Assembly: GCA_013398295.1 (NCBI GenBank)
Contig: VZSF01007311.1
Coordinates: 372,001-436,000 of the forward strand
Length of the DNA stretch: 64,000 nt
Source: Chionis minor
Lineage: Eukaryota; Chordata; Aves; Charadriiformes; Chionididae
Direction: 5' to 3'
The notes under the pieces were generated by a model that was not told the DNA's origin, searched no databases, and saw nothing but the letters and a program-made list of their open reading frames with translations. Numbering within the stretch: the first letter of the stretch is position 1; each line of letters begins with the position of its first letter. A program made the translations under genes and the position numbers. Below, in pieces: positions 37,012 to 48,440 of this stretch.

Positions 37012-40000
37012 TGGATAAACAAAACTACAAAAAGCAAGTTTAGCATTATGAGATCAGATATGCTCCTGCTGCTTTCCTGTGGAGTAAAACTATTTCTAAC
37101 CTAGTCCAGATCAGAGCTGAGTACTTCAGCTTTCTCAGGTTTTTTATCTTCTCCTTGTCTCCAACAGATTTCCTACTGCAGGCAAAAGAGCAACTCACGT
37201 TGGCTCAATAAGCCAATTGCTTGAATTGATTGATTCCTTCTGTAGCAAGCTTGGAGTAAACAGTTAGTGATATGATTATACAAGGAGTTGCTCCCTTGTT
37301 CTCTGGTGCAGTCTATCTGGACGATCCATGTTAAAAAAAAAAACGAAAAAGTGCTTAAATATATTTCCCCCAACCCAAGTCATACTGACAGAACCAGGTT
37401 AGGGTGCAACTGTCTGTGATGTTACGCCAACAGATCAGAGCTGAGCATCTGTGAGTGTGTGAGGGGAGAAATGATACCCTCATCAGCTGCACTCAGTTCA
37501 ACGCATCTTACCGAAGCTAAGGATGTAGCAAAGGAAAATATTTCTGTTCTGTTTTCAAAATATTTCTAACTCTTCTGGGCTAATCATATCTGCAAAGTAA
37601 ATCAGAGGATGAAAACTGTTTTGCATAAAATTTGATCTGGAAGTATCTCGAGAGGGACAGAATAAGATTTACATTCATGGCAGAAACACAACATATAAAC
37701 AAAGCTATGAAATTTTAAATCCCAGCAAAAGGAAGATGAAGAAAGTGTTTTGGAAGAGCCAAGATAACAAACATAAAGTAATATTATGTTTCCAAAATGA
37801 GAAACAAGAAGCTCTGGATGGTTTTGAAACAGCTAGGCAATAAAGAGCATAGCTCATCATTTGCCAGCACCTTTTTGGAGTGCTTTCAAACACTCCTCTT
37901 TGACATTGCTCAACCCCACGCATTTACACAAATGCAAATGGATCGAAACGTACCGCCGTGAAACTAGGGGCCAAAATCTCCCACGTGTCAGGGCTACTCT
38001 GTGCTGCAGCTTTCCAGAGACAAGAGAGACATGGGGCCCTGGGCGAGTGCCTCCAGATGAAAGAGTGTAGAGATTCCTCGTGTCCTCCCTCTTTATGCTG
38101 ATTCTGTACAGTCCCATTTGCTCCCTGCGAGAATGCCGCTCACTGAGACACCACCATATGTACCAGTGAGCAGTGGCTGCGTGTCACTTGTCTAGTGTAA
38201 AGGAACAGAGGAGGAGAAAACCTGTATTCAGCAAAGGCATGGATAATCTAGAAGAAACACAAATTAAGCTATAGCAGCATACGTAGTGCACTTACTCTTG
38301 AAAACTGTGTATATAGGGCTCTGAAGAGATGAAGCTCTAAGCAGTAGGGGCAGACTGTGGCTTCGTGTGGGCAGCACGTACCCTTCAGTTTCGTCAGAAA
38401 GAGGAAAGTGTGGCATTGTCCTCCTTCTGGAGGAGGGAAAGCGGGTGACGGAGAAAAGGCACAAGGCATTGAGTTAGCAACTGTGTCATCTGCCCACAAG
38501 TAATTGAGAACCAGATACATATAGGTTGGTCGCTGCATGGTGTTTTTTAAAAAGATAAGGCTCTATGTTTAACTTCAAAGACAAAGTTACACTGCCATCT
38601 AATCAGCTTATTTCCTAATACTCTCCAGCGCAACCTCTACTTAGTACTTCTGGTCGACCAACGCATACCACGGTGAAAAACACTCACATACTCTGGCCCA
38701 ATTCAATATTCTGGAACAGTGAACTTCTTTCAAACTCTCTAATGCACATCCAGTTAAGAAAATACGCAAAATCAGCAGTGACTTGCTACCAACACAGTTC
38801 TGTTACAAAGCGAAACAAGGGGACAAAGCCAAAGACAGCTTGGATTATGTCGGTACTGTGGACTGATGGGGGGTGTTGGAAGGACACACAGCAGGGAGGA
38901 AGCGAGGGAGTCTCGTGCTCAGGCTCTTGGCTTCCAGATGTCTCAACAGCTGGGCTTGCAAATGGTATGGCTGACCTGAAAGGAAGGTCCAGCACTGCCG
39001 GGACAGGTAGCACTGCTGGAGTTCACTAAAGTATGCTTTCAAAATAGACTTGTTTTTGTGAGATTTTTAATTATGTTGTAGCGACAAAAGATTAAGAGAA
39101 GAAACAAAACCTCTCATCTCTGCTGTATGCTACTCTTCTCCTCAGTAATGTGGGTTCTTACGAATTCTTTCAAGCTGTTTTTGCCATTCTGTCTCTCTTT
39201 CTGCACAAAATGAGGCTAAATAACTCAACTATTGTATGGATGCTATGAAAGTTGCCATATAAAGGAAAGCTACTAGTTTCATAAACTGTTGTATGAGATA
39301 TGCCAAAGACTTTGGGCTAATCACTGTTCCTATTTTTATATCATGCTTCTAAAGTTTGTAATGTTTCACAAGGGTAACCAAGATCAACATATAGTTTCTT
39401 TGCTTCATGCTGAGTGAAATGCTTATCCTAGAAAGCTAACTATTTATTTCATATATTACAAATATATATAAGTGATCACCTGAATACTGCCTTTGACACA
39501 AAGGATTTTCCTTAATACAGGGTGATGTGTTTGGTGTGTTAGTTTTGCCACCCAAATCTGTCTCTTGTAAAACATCACGTACCTTCCTAACACTCTACGG
39601 CTATTAAACCAAAAAGTAAGTCTCCTTTCTGAAAAGAGCTTTTCTTTTTTAGAATATAAATGATGGACGGGTAAATTTATCCTAAAGGTAAAGTAAGGTC
39701 AAAGCTGTTCAGAGCCATCAAATAATTTATCCTGGAAAAAGAATACTGGCAGGCTGAGTTAATCGAAGAGTTTGGTTGACTGAACATTGGATAACATGCT
39801 ACAGCACTCTATTGACTTTCCAGAACTTGTCGATCCGTTCGGCCTCCCCTGCATTACTGTAACCATGAAAGAACAACACATACCAAGAGCTCTGCTACAG
39901 TTCTAACTGTAAACAGGGCAAGTATTTCTAAATACTGCTCAGTCCCCTTTAAACCTTAGCACTTCCTCAAGCTGACAAAAAACTTTCTGATACTAATAAA

Positions 40001-41744
40001 CTACTTGGAAAAAAGTCTCTTTGCTTTCCCAAACAACCTCCGGAATGTCATGTGGTCTTGACGTGCCTGTGAAATAACATCTGTTCTAAAAAATCCTCTT
40101 TTTTTTTATTTTTCTTTCTCTTAATCCTGCCAGTTGTTCAGTCTTGGTTATATGTTTGCACGAAAGGGAATAGCATTCATAATTTAGGTTATATGTGATC
40201 TATACAGCCGTTTTTCCAAAAAGGGAGTGCCTATTATCAGCGATTGTTATTGCTATACTCTATCACTCCCCTGATAGTTTACAATCAAGAATTTCAATCT
40301 CAGCTTGTGTTTCATCTTTACTTCCAAAAGCCTTCCTTTGCTAGCAGTCCCTGGCTGCCACAAATCTTTTTCCTGTTCTGCTGAATGAAGATCTTGTGGC
40401 TTTGCTTGTTTCTCTTCACATGAGCTGCCATCAGTTCAACCTTTTATATAGTCTCTTCAATTTAATGAAGTAACATCCAGTCAAGTGCTGTACAGCTCAT
40501 GAAGTAATTAAAATTTGTAACGAAGGGATCACTGTAGTCAATGGCAGGAAAAGGGAAAGAAATAACTAACCACATTTAATCAGAGCCAGAAAGAACTCCC
40601 CAAAAAGCTCCTGTACTCTCAGAGAAATCTGACTTACATGGCATGGATAGCTGTCCAGCTATGCTAAAAACTAGAGAAATTATAGAGCTGCTGGGCCAGA
40701 TCCTGCACTCACCAGAAAATAAATCTACAATAATTCCATTAGCCTTTGTGGATTTATGTCACTGCAAGGCAAATCAGAATCTGACTCTTTGTTTTCCCTG
40801 CTTTATGTGATGAGTAACAGTCCCATCATAAATACAGAGCGTCAGGAAAACCCAAGTGTTGCATCACAGGTTAGAATAGATGTCCTCTAAAGTGGCTGGG
40901 CAGTAATTAAGGCAAATAGATGTTCCTGATGGATACACATCCTAATGTCTAGCTCCTGCTCTTAAAAAAGTAGAGTGCACTGCTCTTTTCAAACTTGACT
41001 TTAAACAGAACAAAAAGAAACCCTGGTCATTTGCCAGTCTGCTTTTCCTAAGGGATTTGCCCTAGGCAGTTTTGAAATGACAGCTTCAAGAGTGCGGAAG
41101 AAATAAAGAATTTAAGATGACATTTTTAATTTCCTTTAGCTAAATTTCAGCATTTTATGGGGAAAATATATTGTAACCTGAGGATCCAACTTCAAGTATT
41201 TTAAGCTTGAACAAAGACATAGTAAGAAGTGGGACATTATATTGACCTTTGTTCATCCTCATCACAACTCTGGATATTAAGTGATTTCTTTCAAGGAAAA
41301 GAAACTAGGTATTTTGTATATGTGAACTCTGTACGCCCTCTGGTACTAAATACAAATTAGCTCTGTACGGGACAGTGCTTACAGAGGAAGGCCAGGGTTA
41401 GTCACTTGTGGTTTGTCCATTTGAAGGCTGAACTCTGGTATGAAGGTCACTAGGGTGGTCTTCAAGGAGGGAGCAGCTCAATGCAGCCAAGTTTGGAAGA
41501 GGAGCTGTGACAGGGTTCGGTGATGGTGTTGGTGAGTGCATCAGGCCTGAATTCGTATCTGCACTACCCTAGGCTCACGGGTCTCCAGTCTCTGAACCAT
41601 CCTGTCCTGGGAGCAAAGAGGGTCATACTGAGAATTAAGTGCTGAAAGCGACACTTGGGTTCACAGTCTGAAGCAGGGCATGGACAGTGATCCTTGGTGC
41701 TCAGTCTTGCTGTGCTGCTCCTGGAGCTCTGTCACCTGGTTCAG

Positions 41745-41800
41745 GGAGGAGAAGGGAAATAAGGAGGGATGTACTTACTGCCGTTTTTTTAAATCAAACT
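41745..41800 (+). mobile_element. Probable small CR1 scrap, plus strand
   Basis: The string 'gaggagaagg', then 'taaggagggat', then 'ttactgc' and 'gtttt' appears here in the same order and nearly the same spacing as at 9604-9640 inside the old CR1 copy. Upstream, 'acctggttcaggga' loosely fits the CR1 'ttgctcagcctggaga' segment. Only about 55 bases can be aligned by eye. It is either a heavily eroded CR1 remnant or a chance purine-rich match. Confidence 0.4.
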
Positions 41801-41869
41801 AAAACATCACAAAACGTGTAAGGGTTGTTGTTTTCCCCAGATTAGTCTGATCTCTGGCTTTGTGTCTGA

Positions 41870-42140
41870 ATGTGCAGGAGCTGTGAATCATTAGAAATCA
41901 GTTCATAAGCTGCCGTAACTTCTTGTTTACCTAATAGGCAATTATTTCTATTAATCACTTCTGATAAACACTTTTAGGGCTAATGACATATTTCCATAAA
42001 TAGCAGCCATTACCAGGCCAGCAACTAGTCATGATAATAGACATTCTAAAATATTGCGGATAACATCTACTGTCAGCCAGGCATAAATTTACTGGCCAAA
42101 TGCAGATTTATAGCCCCGTATCAGCACAGCATGATGCACC
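41870..42140. promoter_or_regulatory. Candidate conserved non-coding block with forkhead/homeodomain motifs
   Basis: The block contains a forkhead-type TGTTTAC (41924-41930), an ATAAACA (41964-41970) and several TAAT cores (for example in aggcaattattt and ggctaatgac), with no repeats or open frames. The texture resembles conserved vertebrate non-coding elements. Conservation itself cannot be seen from one sequence. Confidence 0.25.
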
Positions 42141-42859
42141 ACGTACTCCGTTACACGCTGCAGAAGAGGCAGTGCCAGGTTTGCCATCCATTTCCAAAAG
42201 CTCGGGAACCCAAAAGGAGATGTATTGCAGGTAGTGATGGTTTACTGAAAGATGACAGGCTGTGGCAAATAGTCTTCTGAAAGGCAGACTTCTGCCACTG
42301 GCAATGCTGGGGATGGGAATGTCGCATCACCTAAAAGAAGAAAAATTGTCTTTAGGTGTTACACCATGCTGAACTCAGGAGAAAGGGGGTAGAGGTTCCC
42401 GTTCCCTGCCAGGCCAGCCTGCAGGTTCTTGCCATAGACGGCAGGCTCCAAAGGAAATCTTTAGGGGTTTCTAAGCTAAAGAATATTTCTAAAAGCACAT
42501 GGCTCACTGCTGTTACTGTTGACCGTTTCTGTTGATGTCAAGTTGGGCACTAGTGTCCATAGTTCATATCCCTTTTCTAACGTGCCTTTCCACACTGCAG
42601 TATTAAGTGACTAAGTGGGACTGCTTTTATAGCCCATACCATGGCTGAAGTGAAACTAAGGTAGTGCTGTTGGTAGCATGCCTAAATTTCCATTTTTTTC
42701 ACAGTAAGAGATCTGCACCTTTCTTTATGAAATCAAAGGAAGCCTCATGTTTTTACAGCATTCATAAAAAATAAGAATAAAAGCAGTTAAAATCCAGATG
42801 GTACAAAATTCACACCTTGATGCAGTTCCAAAATGCCATGGACTACTAGATTTTACTAA

Positions 42860-43215
42860 ACATGTCTGACTACTTAATGTGCTGATTTATGTTTGAGATC
42901 ATCTGCAACTCCAATGACATAACAGGAAACATGTATTTTGAAGTGCCTGATCTCAATTATTCTAATTTTCTGTCGAAAGACTTTTTAAAATATAACACCT
43001 TTACCCAGTTGCCAGGAGCTTGTATGGGCATTAGCTGCAGAAAAGAGACACAATAACTGGTATCCCAGCCAGAGACTGCATGGGATTGATATTAGCAGAA
43101 ATCTCTGTTTATCTGAAATTAAAGTTATTTCTTTGTTTAGCTGCATTTACTTGAAATATTCCCGGACTTGACAGAAATTCAAAATAAGATTGTGAATGAA
43201 AAATAGACATGTTTG
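42860..43215. promoter_or_regulatory. Candidate conserved non-coding block
   Basis: This is complex, repeat-free AT-rich sequence with no CpG-rich part and no open frame. It carries motif-like strings such as 'ctccaatgacataac', 'gggcattagctgc' and 'tgtttatctgaaattaaag'. The suggestion rests on texture alone and is weaker than for the block at 36 kb. Confidence 0.2.
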
Positions 43216-45077
43216 TAACACAAAAATGTAACAGAAAGATGTTATTTTCAGCCTGATTCTAGCCATTAACTTATGTATTCAAAATTGAGGTGTTCTCACA
43301 TCAAAAATGCACATGTACCAAACATTTTGGTACAGCAGCTATGTTGCCATTTCTGTTGAATGTTGAATTTCCAAGGGGGAAATCTTCCATAAGCTGAAAA
43401 AACAGAGTACAGAGCTGTAAGCATATGCGCAAGAGGATTACAAAGCAGATAAGCTTATTTTAAACAGGACGAGGATCTCACATTTCATATACTGTTTGGG
43501 GTTTTTTTCCTTAGCAAATTATAAAAGTCCATTCTATTTGCTGGACACATTTTATGCTGTTCAGAAAACACACTGTAGAAGAATTGCCTGGATTAAACAT
43601 AAGGTCTCAACAAACCTGAACATGCCTTCAAATAGTTCTTAACTGCTTGGAGGTCTCACCTGACATAGTGCTCATGACCATTTGTTTAGAGAAATGTCCT
43701 TCAGTCACTCCAAGTAATAAGATGATAGAAAGGTGATCAGCTTGGCTATTGGAGTTAATTCTCATGCCTTGAAAAACTGATTGCCATTTTGCATCTAGGT
43801 ATGGAGAGCCTGAATGCTGCTCTGCCGCACAGTTTTGCAATACATGGATCGAAAGTGAATTGTGATTATGGTGCTGCAAGAGGGATTCGGCTTCTATAGG
43901 AACATCAGTCTGAAATGGCAACTTAGGTCAACACATCTGTTTCCCTGTACTAGCAGGCACCTGAGTCCTGAATGAGCTAAAAAAAATCTGTGCTTGCTAT
44001 AATACTGCCCAAGTTTTTATTTGGAACAAACAATGTCTACAGGAAAAAAAGAATAGATCTATAATGACCTACAGAAAGGAAGCAGGATAAATAAAAGATA
44101 TTGCTAATATAAGTACCAGCGTAGCAGATTTTTATTTTTTTTTTTTTTTTATTCATGGGAATCTCGGACAAAGCCTGTGCTCCTCAATGTAGAGGAAGGT
44201 AACAAAACAAGTGAAAAAACACCCCTAACCATTCCATTTGGCTTAGGGCAAGTATTCTTCCTGATCCTAAATCTGGCTACCATTTTAACTATAAGCTTAC
44301 TTCAAGTGGCACCAGGAGCAGTGCAGCGCTGTACTTTTACATCCTGTCTAGACACGTGGCCTGTTTCCAGTTGGCTGGTCGTTAGAGGAGCAGAACAAAA
44401 GTCAAACCAAAAAAAACTAGGAGCCAATTTATACATCAAGAGAGAAAAGAAAAAAAACAATCTTTCTTGGCCCAAAGGCAGCCAGTGAATGCCCTGAAGC
44501 ACAGGATTAATACAATATGATACAGGTCACAAGCAAGCAGTGATCCAATTTCCTTTCAGAACTGCTTGGAGACTTGGACCCAAAGATTCCTGGCTGTCCA
44601 AGGCTGCGTTGGGTACTGGAAGGCATAGCTTTCAAAGCAGTTTTCTGCAAGGATAGCTTCTCTCTCTGGAAATACAAGAAGCTTTTATCTGCAGAACTAA
44701 ATACTGATCTAAAGAGATATTTCAAAACCTGAAGTCAGCAAAATAAGTAGCCTGAGCCCAGAACCAGCTGGTAGCTGATCTTCTGGGAAATGGAGTCAGA
44801 GAGCAGAGGTGCAGGCAAAGGAACGGGGAGTAAAGGCTTCACAGCAGCGTGCACGAGGTTCTGCAAAAGCCCTTCACAAAAGGCCTGTGCCCTTCTGTCT
44901 CCGTACCGCATATGAAGATTCATCACTCTGACATTAGTCAGAAGACCAGGACACAAGAAGATGTATGAGGAGGATGGGGTACTTGATTGGTTTTCTAGGA
45001 AGTCTCATTTCATGTTCTGAGCAACACATTTCACTTATGTAATGAGAGGCATTTTACGTCAACAAAAGGAGATAAAA

Positions 45078-45098
45078 TGGTGGTGGTGGTGGTGGTGG
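45078..45098 (+). repeat. (TGG)7 microsatellite
   Basis: Seven perfect TGG units are seen. On the plus strand this gives closely spaced GG pairs, which can form a two-tier quadruplex. It is likely to vary in length between individuals. It lies in non-coding sequence. Confidence 0.85.
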
Positions 45099-46974
45099 TA
45101 GCTGGGATCATAGCAAAACGTGATCTATATGTATCTGGGGACATGAGAGTTTTATTTTATTTCTGTAGCATCCTGAGCAATTTTTTCTGATATGTTTACT
45201 TTGCTTTTATGGTTTATTAAGGTTAAAGTTTCCTATCCAATTACATAGGTTAATCAAACACAGAACCTGTTGAAGATGAAGGTATTACCCTCACCTAGAC
45301 TAATTTATTTGTGTATGTGTATATCTGCGTGAGCATTTGTAGGCAGAAAAAAAAAAAAAGAAAGAATGAATTGGTTTTATTTCTTCTGACTTGGGAAGAA
45401 AATATCCATTATTTTTATTGGAGTTAATATTTGTTCCAAAGGGTATTGTTTGTGTTGCAGTGGAGCTTAGAATTTCAGCTGGAGATTAGGGCCCCTACTT
45501 GGCATGCACTGTACACATCTGTAACAAAAAGCATGCCCTATCCCAAAACCTTACCATCTGCACAGTTAATGGGAGATAACAGTGGATACAATAGGCTGGA
45601 GCAGAATGAAGAATGGAGACACAGTTTGATCAGTGTAATTGGCATCAACCTGAAATCCAAAGACTGAGCCAAAGACTGATCTTGCAGTGCTTACTCAAGG
45701 CAAAGGGTTGTGTTCTCTTCATACAAGCCTGTTTCACACCGTGTACAAGGCAATCTCTTCAGAAATGTCATTTTCCTTCCTGGCCATCATTTGTTGTCAA
45801 TGATGACGATGACAAGAAGAACTATTACTACTTCAGCATGCACCTGTTACAAAAAGAAGGAAGGGTTTACCCTGATCCATATGATCATGGTTTCTTTTTT
45901 CTTTTTAAATTGACTCTTCCTGTATAAATAATATTTTAGATTTCAAAAGACGGTAATCCGAATGGCAGTAGAAAAGCAAAGATATTCCAAAGGAAAGGGG
46001 ATGTACAGTCAGATTTGCTAGAAAATTAGTACATGTTCATTTCCACTAGATAGGACTAGATGGTTCAGAAAACGGTAATTTTCTTTATACATATTTAATA
46101 CTGTCAACTTGAATACAGCTTAGATTGGTTATAGCTAAAAGTTTCATTCAGTGCATGAGATGTGTGAGAAATGCTGACTTTATGGCACTTTTTTGTTCAC
46201 TTCCTTTTGATGGCAGATATTGTTGCCTCACACCAATTTCTAGCAGATGATCTTCACACTACCAAAATCACAATGACTGAGCAGTAGTCCTTTATGTTGC
46301 CTTTTCAGGCAGTTTGGCAGTTGCCAATCTGTCGGAAGTTGCATAAATGAATATATTTTCTGGTAAAAATTCTTTCTAGACAGGAAAAAATAATTTGCCA
46401 TAATTCACAAGCTAACATGCACCTTTAATTTTGAATGTGTTGCATTCTTGAAAAAATTTAAAAAAATAAACTTCTCCAAAAATATTTAATTTTATAAATC
46501 AAAAATGTTTTTCTCCAAATGTATATCAACAAAAGAGATTTTCCTTGTGCATTTAATACATAGGTACTGACATAGGCTCTAACGTACTGACGTGGATAGC
46601 CAACATCCCAAAGTAAAGAGGCAAGCCACAGAGTGAGAAAATGCCTTCCATCTCCTTCTGGACAACCTTTTCCAAGGGCTTCCTGATAAATGAGAAGAAA
46701 AAGATTTCAGAAAATGTAGTTTTTCCCAGGGCTTAGCGGGTAGATTTTCATTGAACTCATGATTTCCTGATTTCACATGCCATAACGAACCGCAGATTTC
46801 TCTAGCAGTAGCATCATAGTAGCTGAGGTCGGGTATTTCACGCACCCCTTGTCCTCTTTAGGCGATCCTGCTGTTCAGCATGCTTCTCCTGAGGAGTGGA
46901 GGCCACTCCTGAAAGTCCCATCAGGAATGGATCTCATGGAAATACACTTGGAGCAGTGATGAGGATATAGAAGA

Positions 46975-48336
46975 ATGAGCACGCTGTCAAACTCAATGTT
47001 TCTTTTATTTAGTGAATGTAGGAAAATATTCAACAAAGGAAAAAAAGAGGACCCAGGAAACTATAGGCCAGTCAGTCTCACCTCTGTGCCTGGCAAGATC
47101 ATGGAGCAGATCCTCCTGGAATCTCTGCTAAGGCACATGGAGAATAAGGAGGTGATTGGAGACAGCCAACATGGCTTCACCAAGGGCAAATCCTGCCTGA
47201 CAAACCTGATGGCCTTCTACGATACTGCCACGAACTTGGTGGACAAAGGCAGAGCAACGGACGTCATCTACCTGGACTTAAGCAAAGCATTTGACACTGT
47301 CCCGCATGACATCCTGGTCTCCAAATTGGAGAGTCACGGGTTCGATGAATGGACCACTCGGTGGATAAGGAACTGGCTGGATGGCCGCACTCAAAGGGTT
47401 GTGGTTAATGGGTCAATGTCCACGTGGCGGCCAGTGACGAGTGGTGTCCCGCAAGGGTCAGTACTGGGACCAGTGCTATTTAACATCTTTGTTGGAGACA
47501 TGGACAGTGGGATCGAGTGCACCCTCAGCAAGTTTGCCGATGACACCAAGCTCGGTGGCGCGGTTGACACACTGGAGGGAAGGGATGCCATCCAGAGGGA
47601 CCTGGACAGGCTTGAGAGGTGGGCTAATGCAAATGGCATGAAGTTCAACCAAGCCAAGTGCAGAGTCCTACACCTGGGACGTGGCAATCCCAGGCATAAA
47701 TACAGGCTGGGCAGAGAATGGCTGGAGAGCAGCCCTGAGGAGAAGGACTTGGGAGTGCTCATGGATGAGAAGCTCAACATGAGCCGGCAGTGCGCGCTGG
47801 CAGCCCAGAAAGCCAACCGTATCCTGGGTTGCATCAAAAGAAGCGTGGCCAGCAGGGCACGGGAGGTGATTCTCCCCCTCTACTCTGCGCTTGTGAGACC
47901 CCACCTGGAGTACTGTGTCCAGCTCTGGAGTCCTCAACATAGAAAGGACATGGAACTGTTGGAACAGGTCCAGCGAAGGGCCACTAAGATGATTAGAGGG
48001 ATGGAGCACCTCTCCTATGAGGACAGGCTGAGAGAGCTGGGGCTGTTCAGCCTGGAGAAGAGAAGGCTCCGGGGAGACCTGATAGCAGCCTTTCAGTATC
48101 TGAAGGGAGCCTACAGGAGAGCTGGAGAGGGACTCTTTGTCAGGAAGTCTAGTGATAGGACAAGGGGTAATGGTTTTAAATTGGAAGAGGGGAGATTTAG
48201 ATTAGATATTAGGAAGAAGTTCTTTACTGTGAGGGTGGTGAGGCACTGGAACAGGTTACCCAGGGAAGTTGTGGAGGCCCCATCCCTGGAAGTGTTTAAG
48301 GCCAGGCTGGATGGGGCTTTGAGCAACCTGCTGTAG
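46975..48336 (+). CDS. CR1 ORF2 reverse transcriptase domain, open frame (453 codons)
   Basis: The frame encodes most of the non-LTR reverse transcriptase and the complete C-terminus of CR1 ORF2. Such enzymes copy LINE RNA at a nicked chromosomal target. Landmarks in order: [17 protein letters not shown] (residues 29-45); motif [12 protein letters not shown] (99-109), with catalytic Asp101; motif [16 protein letters not shown] (156-170); motif C, FADD (187-190), with the paired catalytic aspartates; the [16 protein letters not shown] segment (306-321); and the closing [22 protein letters not shown] (424-445). No stop or frameshift interrupts it, and all catalytic residues are present. The first 16-18 residues come from flanking DNA, because the chosen ATG lies about 50 bases outside the element. 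That ATG has A at -3 but no visible promoter. The apurinic endonuclease domain is absent. It is probably an untranslated young fossil. Shadow frames on the minus strand here are not genes. Confidence 0.93.
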   Translation: MSTLSNSMFLLFSECRKIFNKGKKEDPGNYRPVSLTSVPGKIMEQILLESLLRHMENKEVIGDSQHGFTKGKSCLTNLMAFYDTATNLVDKGRATDVIYLDLSKAFDTVPHDILVSKLESHGFDEWTTRWIRNWLDGRTQRVVVNGSMSTWRPVTSGVPQGSVLGPVLFNIFVGDMDSGIECTLSKFADDTKLGGAVDTLEGRDAIQRDLDRLERWANANGMKFNQAKCRVLHLGRGNPRHKYRLGREWLESSPEEKDLGVLMDEKLNMSRQCALAAQKANRILGCIKRSVASRAREVILPLYSALVRPHLEYCVQLWSPQHRKDMELLEQVQRRATKMIRGMEHLSYEDRLRELGLFSLEKRRLRGDLIAAFQYLKGAYRRAGEGLFVRKSSDRTRGNGFKLEEGRFRLDIRKKFFTVRVVRHWNRLPREVVEAPSLEVFKARLDGALSNLL

Positions 48337-48440
48337 TCAGAGGTGTCCCTGCCCATGGCAGGGGGGTTGGAACTTGATGATCTTTAAGGTCCTTTCCAAC
48401 TCTAACCATTCTATGATTCAATGATTCTACGATTCTATGA
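47022..48440 (+). mobile_element. 5'-truncated, otherwise intact CR1 LINE
   Basis: This is the youngest-looking repeat in the window. It spans the reverse transcriptase and C-terminal part of ORF2, about 104 bases of 3' untranslated sequence and a tail of four perfect eight-base units: ATTCTATG, ATTCAATG, ATTCTACG, ATTCTATG (48408-48439). A short stem-loop, CCCTGCC-CAT-GGCAGGG (48347-48363), lies in the 3' untranslated part; structured 3' ends of this kind are recognised by CR1 reverse transcriptase. Homology begins at about 47022-47030, so ORF1 and the endonuclease domain are missing. A full CR1 is about 4.5 kb, so this is roughly the last third. No clear target-site duplication is seen, which is normal for CR1. 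Without 5' sequence and endonuclease it should be unable to move by itself. Confidence 0.96.

Larger units (their letters stand above)
30826..41744. other. Long gene-free AT-rich stretch
   Basis: No exon, RNA gene or clear mobile element was recognised across almost 11 kb. The 155-codon plus-strand frame at 30785-31252 begins inside the old L3-like remnant and has no known domain. Within the stretch lie a C-rich tract (35928-35946), a block dense in TAATTA cores (36010-36670), a G15 run (36997-37011) and an A11 run (37333-37343). A pyrimidine tract ending in CAG (40096-40133) has the shape of a splice acceptor without an exon behind it. GC-richer patches at 37940-38060 and 38830-39020 hold nothing I can name. 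Confidence 0.55.
41801..47021. other. Gene-free AT-rich DNA before the intact CR1
   Basis: No host gene, RNA gene or further mobile element was recognised. Two blocks with enhancer-like texture are listed separately (41870-42140, 42860-43215). Simple repeats are a T16 run (44135-44150), a seven-unit TGG repeat (45078-45098) and an A13 run (45347-45359). Frames of up to about 104 codons, for example 44177-44488, 44735-44956 and 46579-46845, have no recognisable domain and no supporting splice or poly(A) context. Confidence 0.5.

Noticed and set aside
44135..44500. T16 run as the poly(A) tail of a minus-strand retrocopy
   Set aside because: No parent-like coding sequence follows and no flanking direct repeat could be found.
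47391..48009. Frames of 113 and 148 codons on the minus strand under the CR1 reverse transcriptase
   Set aside because: They are shadows of the strongly supported plus-strand coding sequence.
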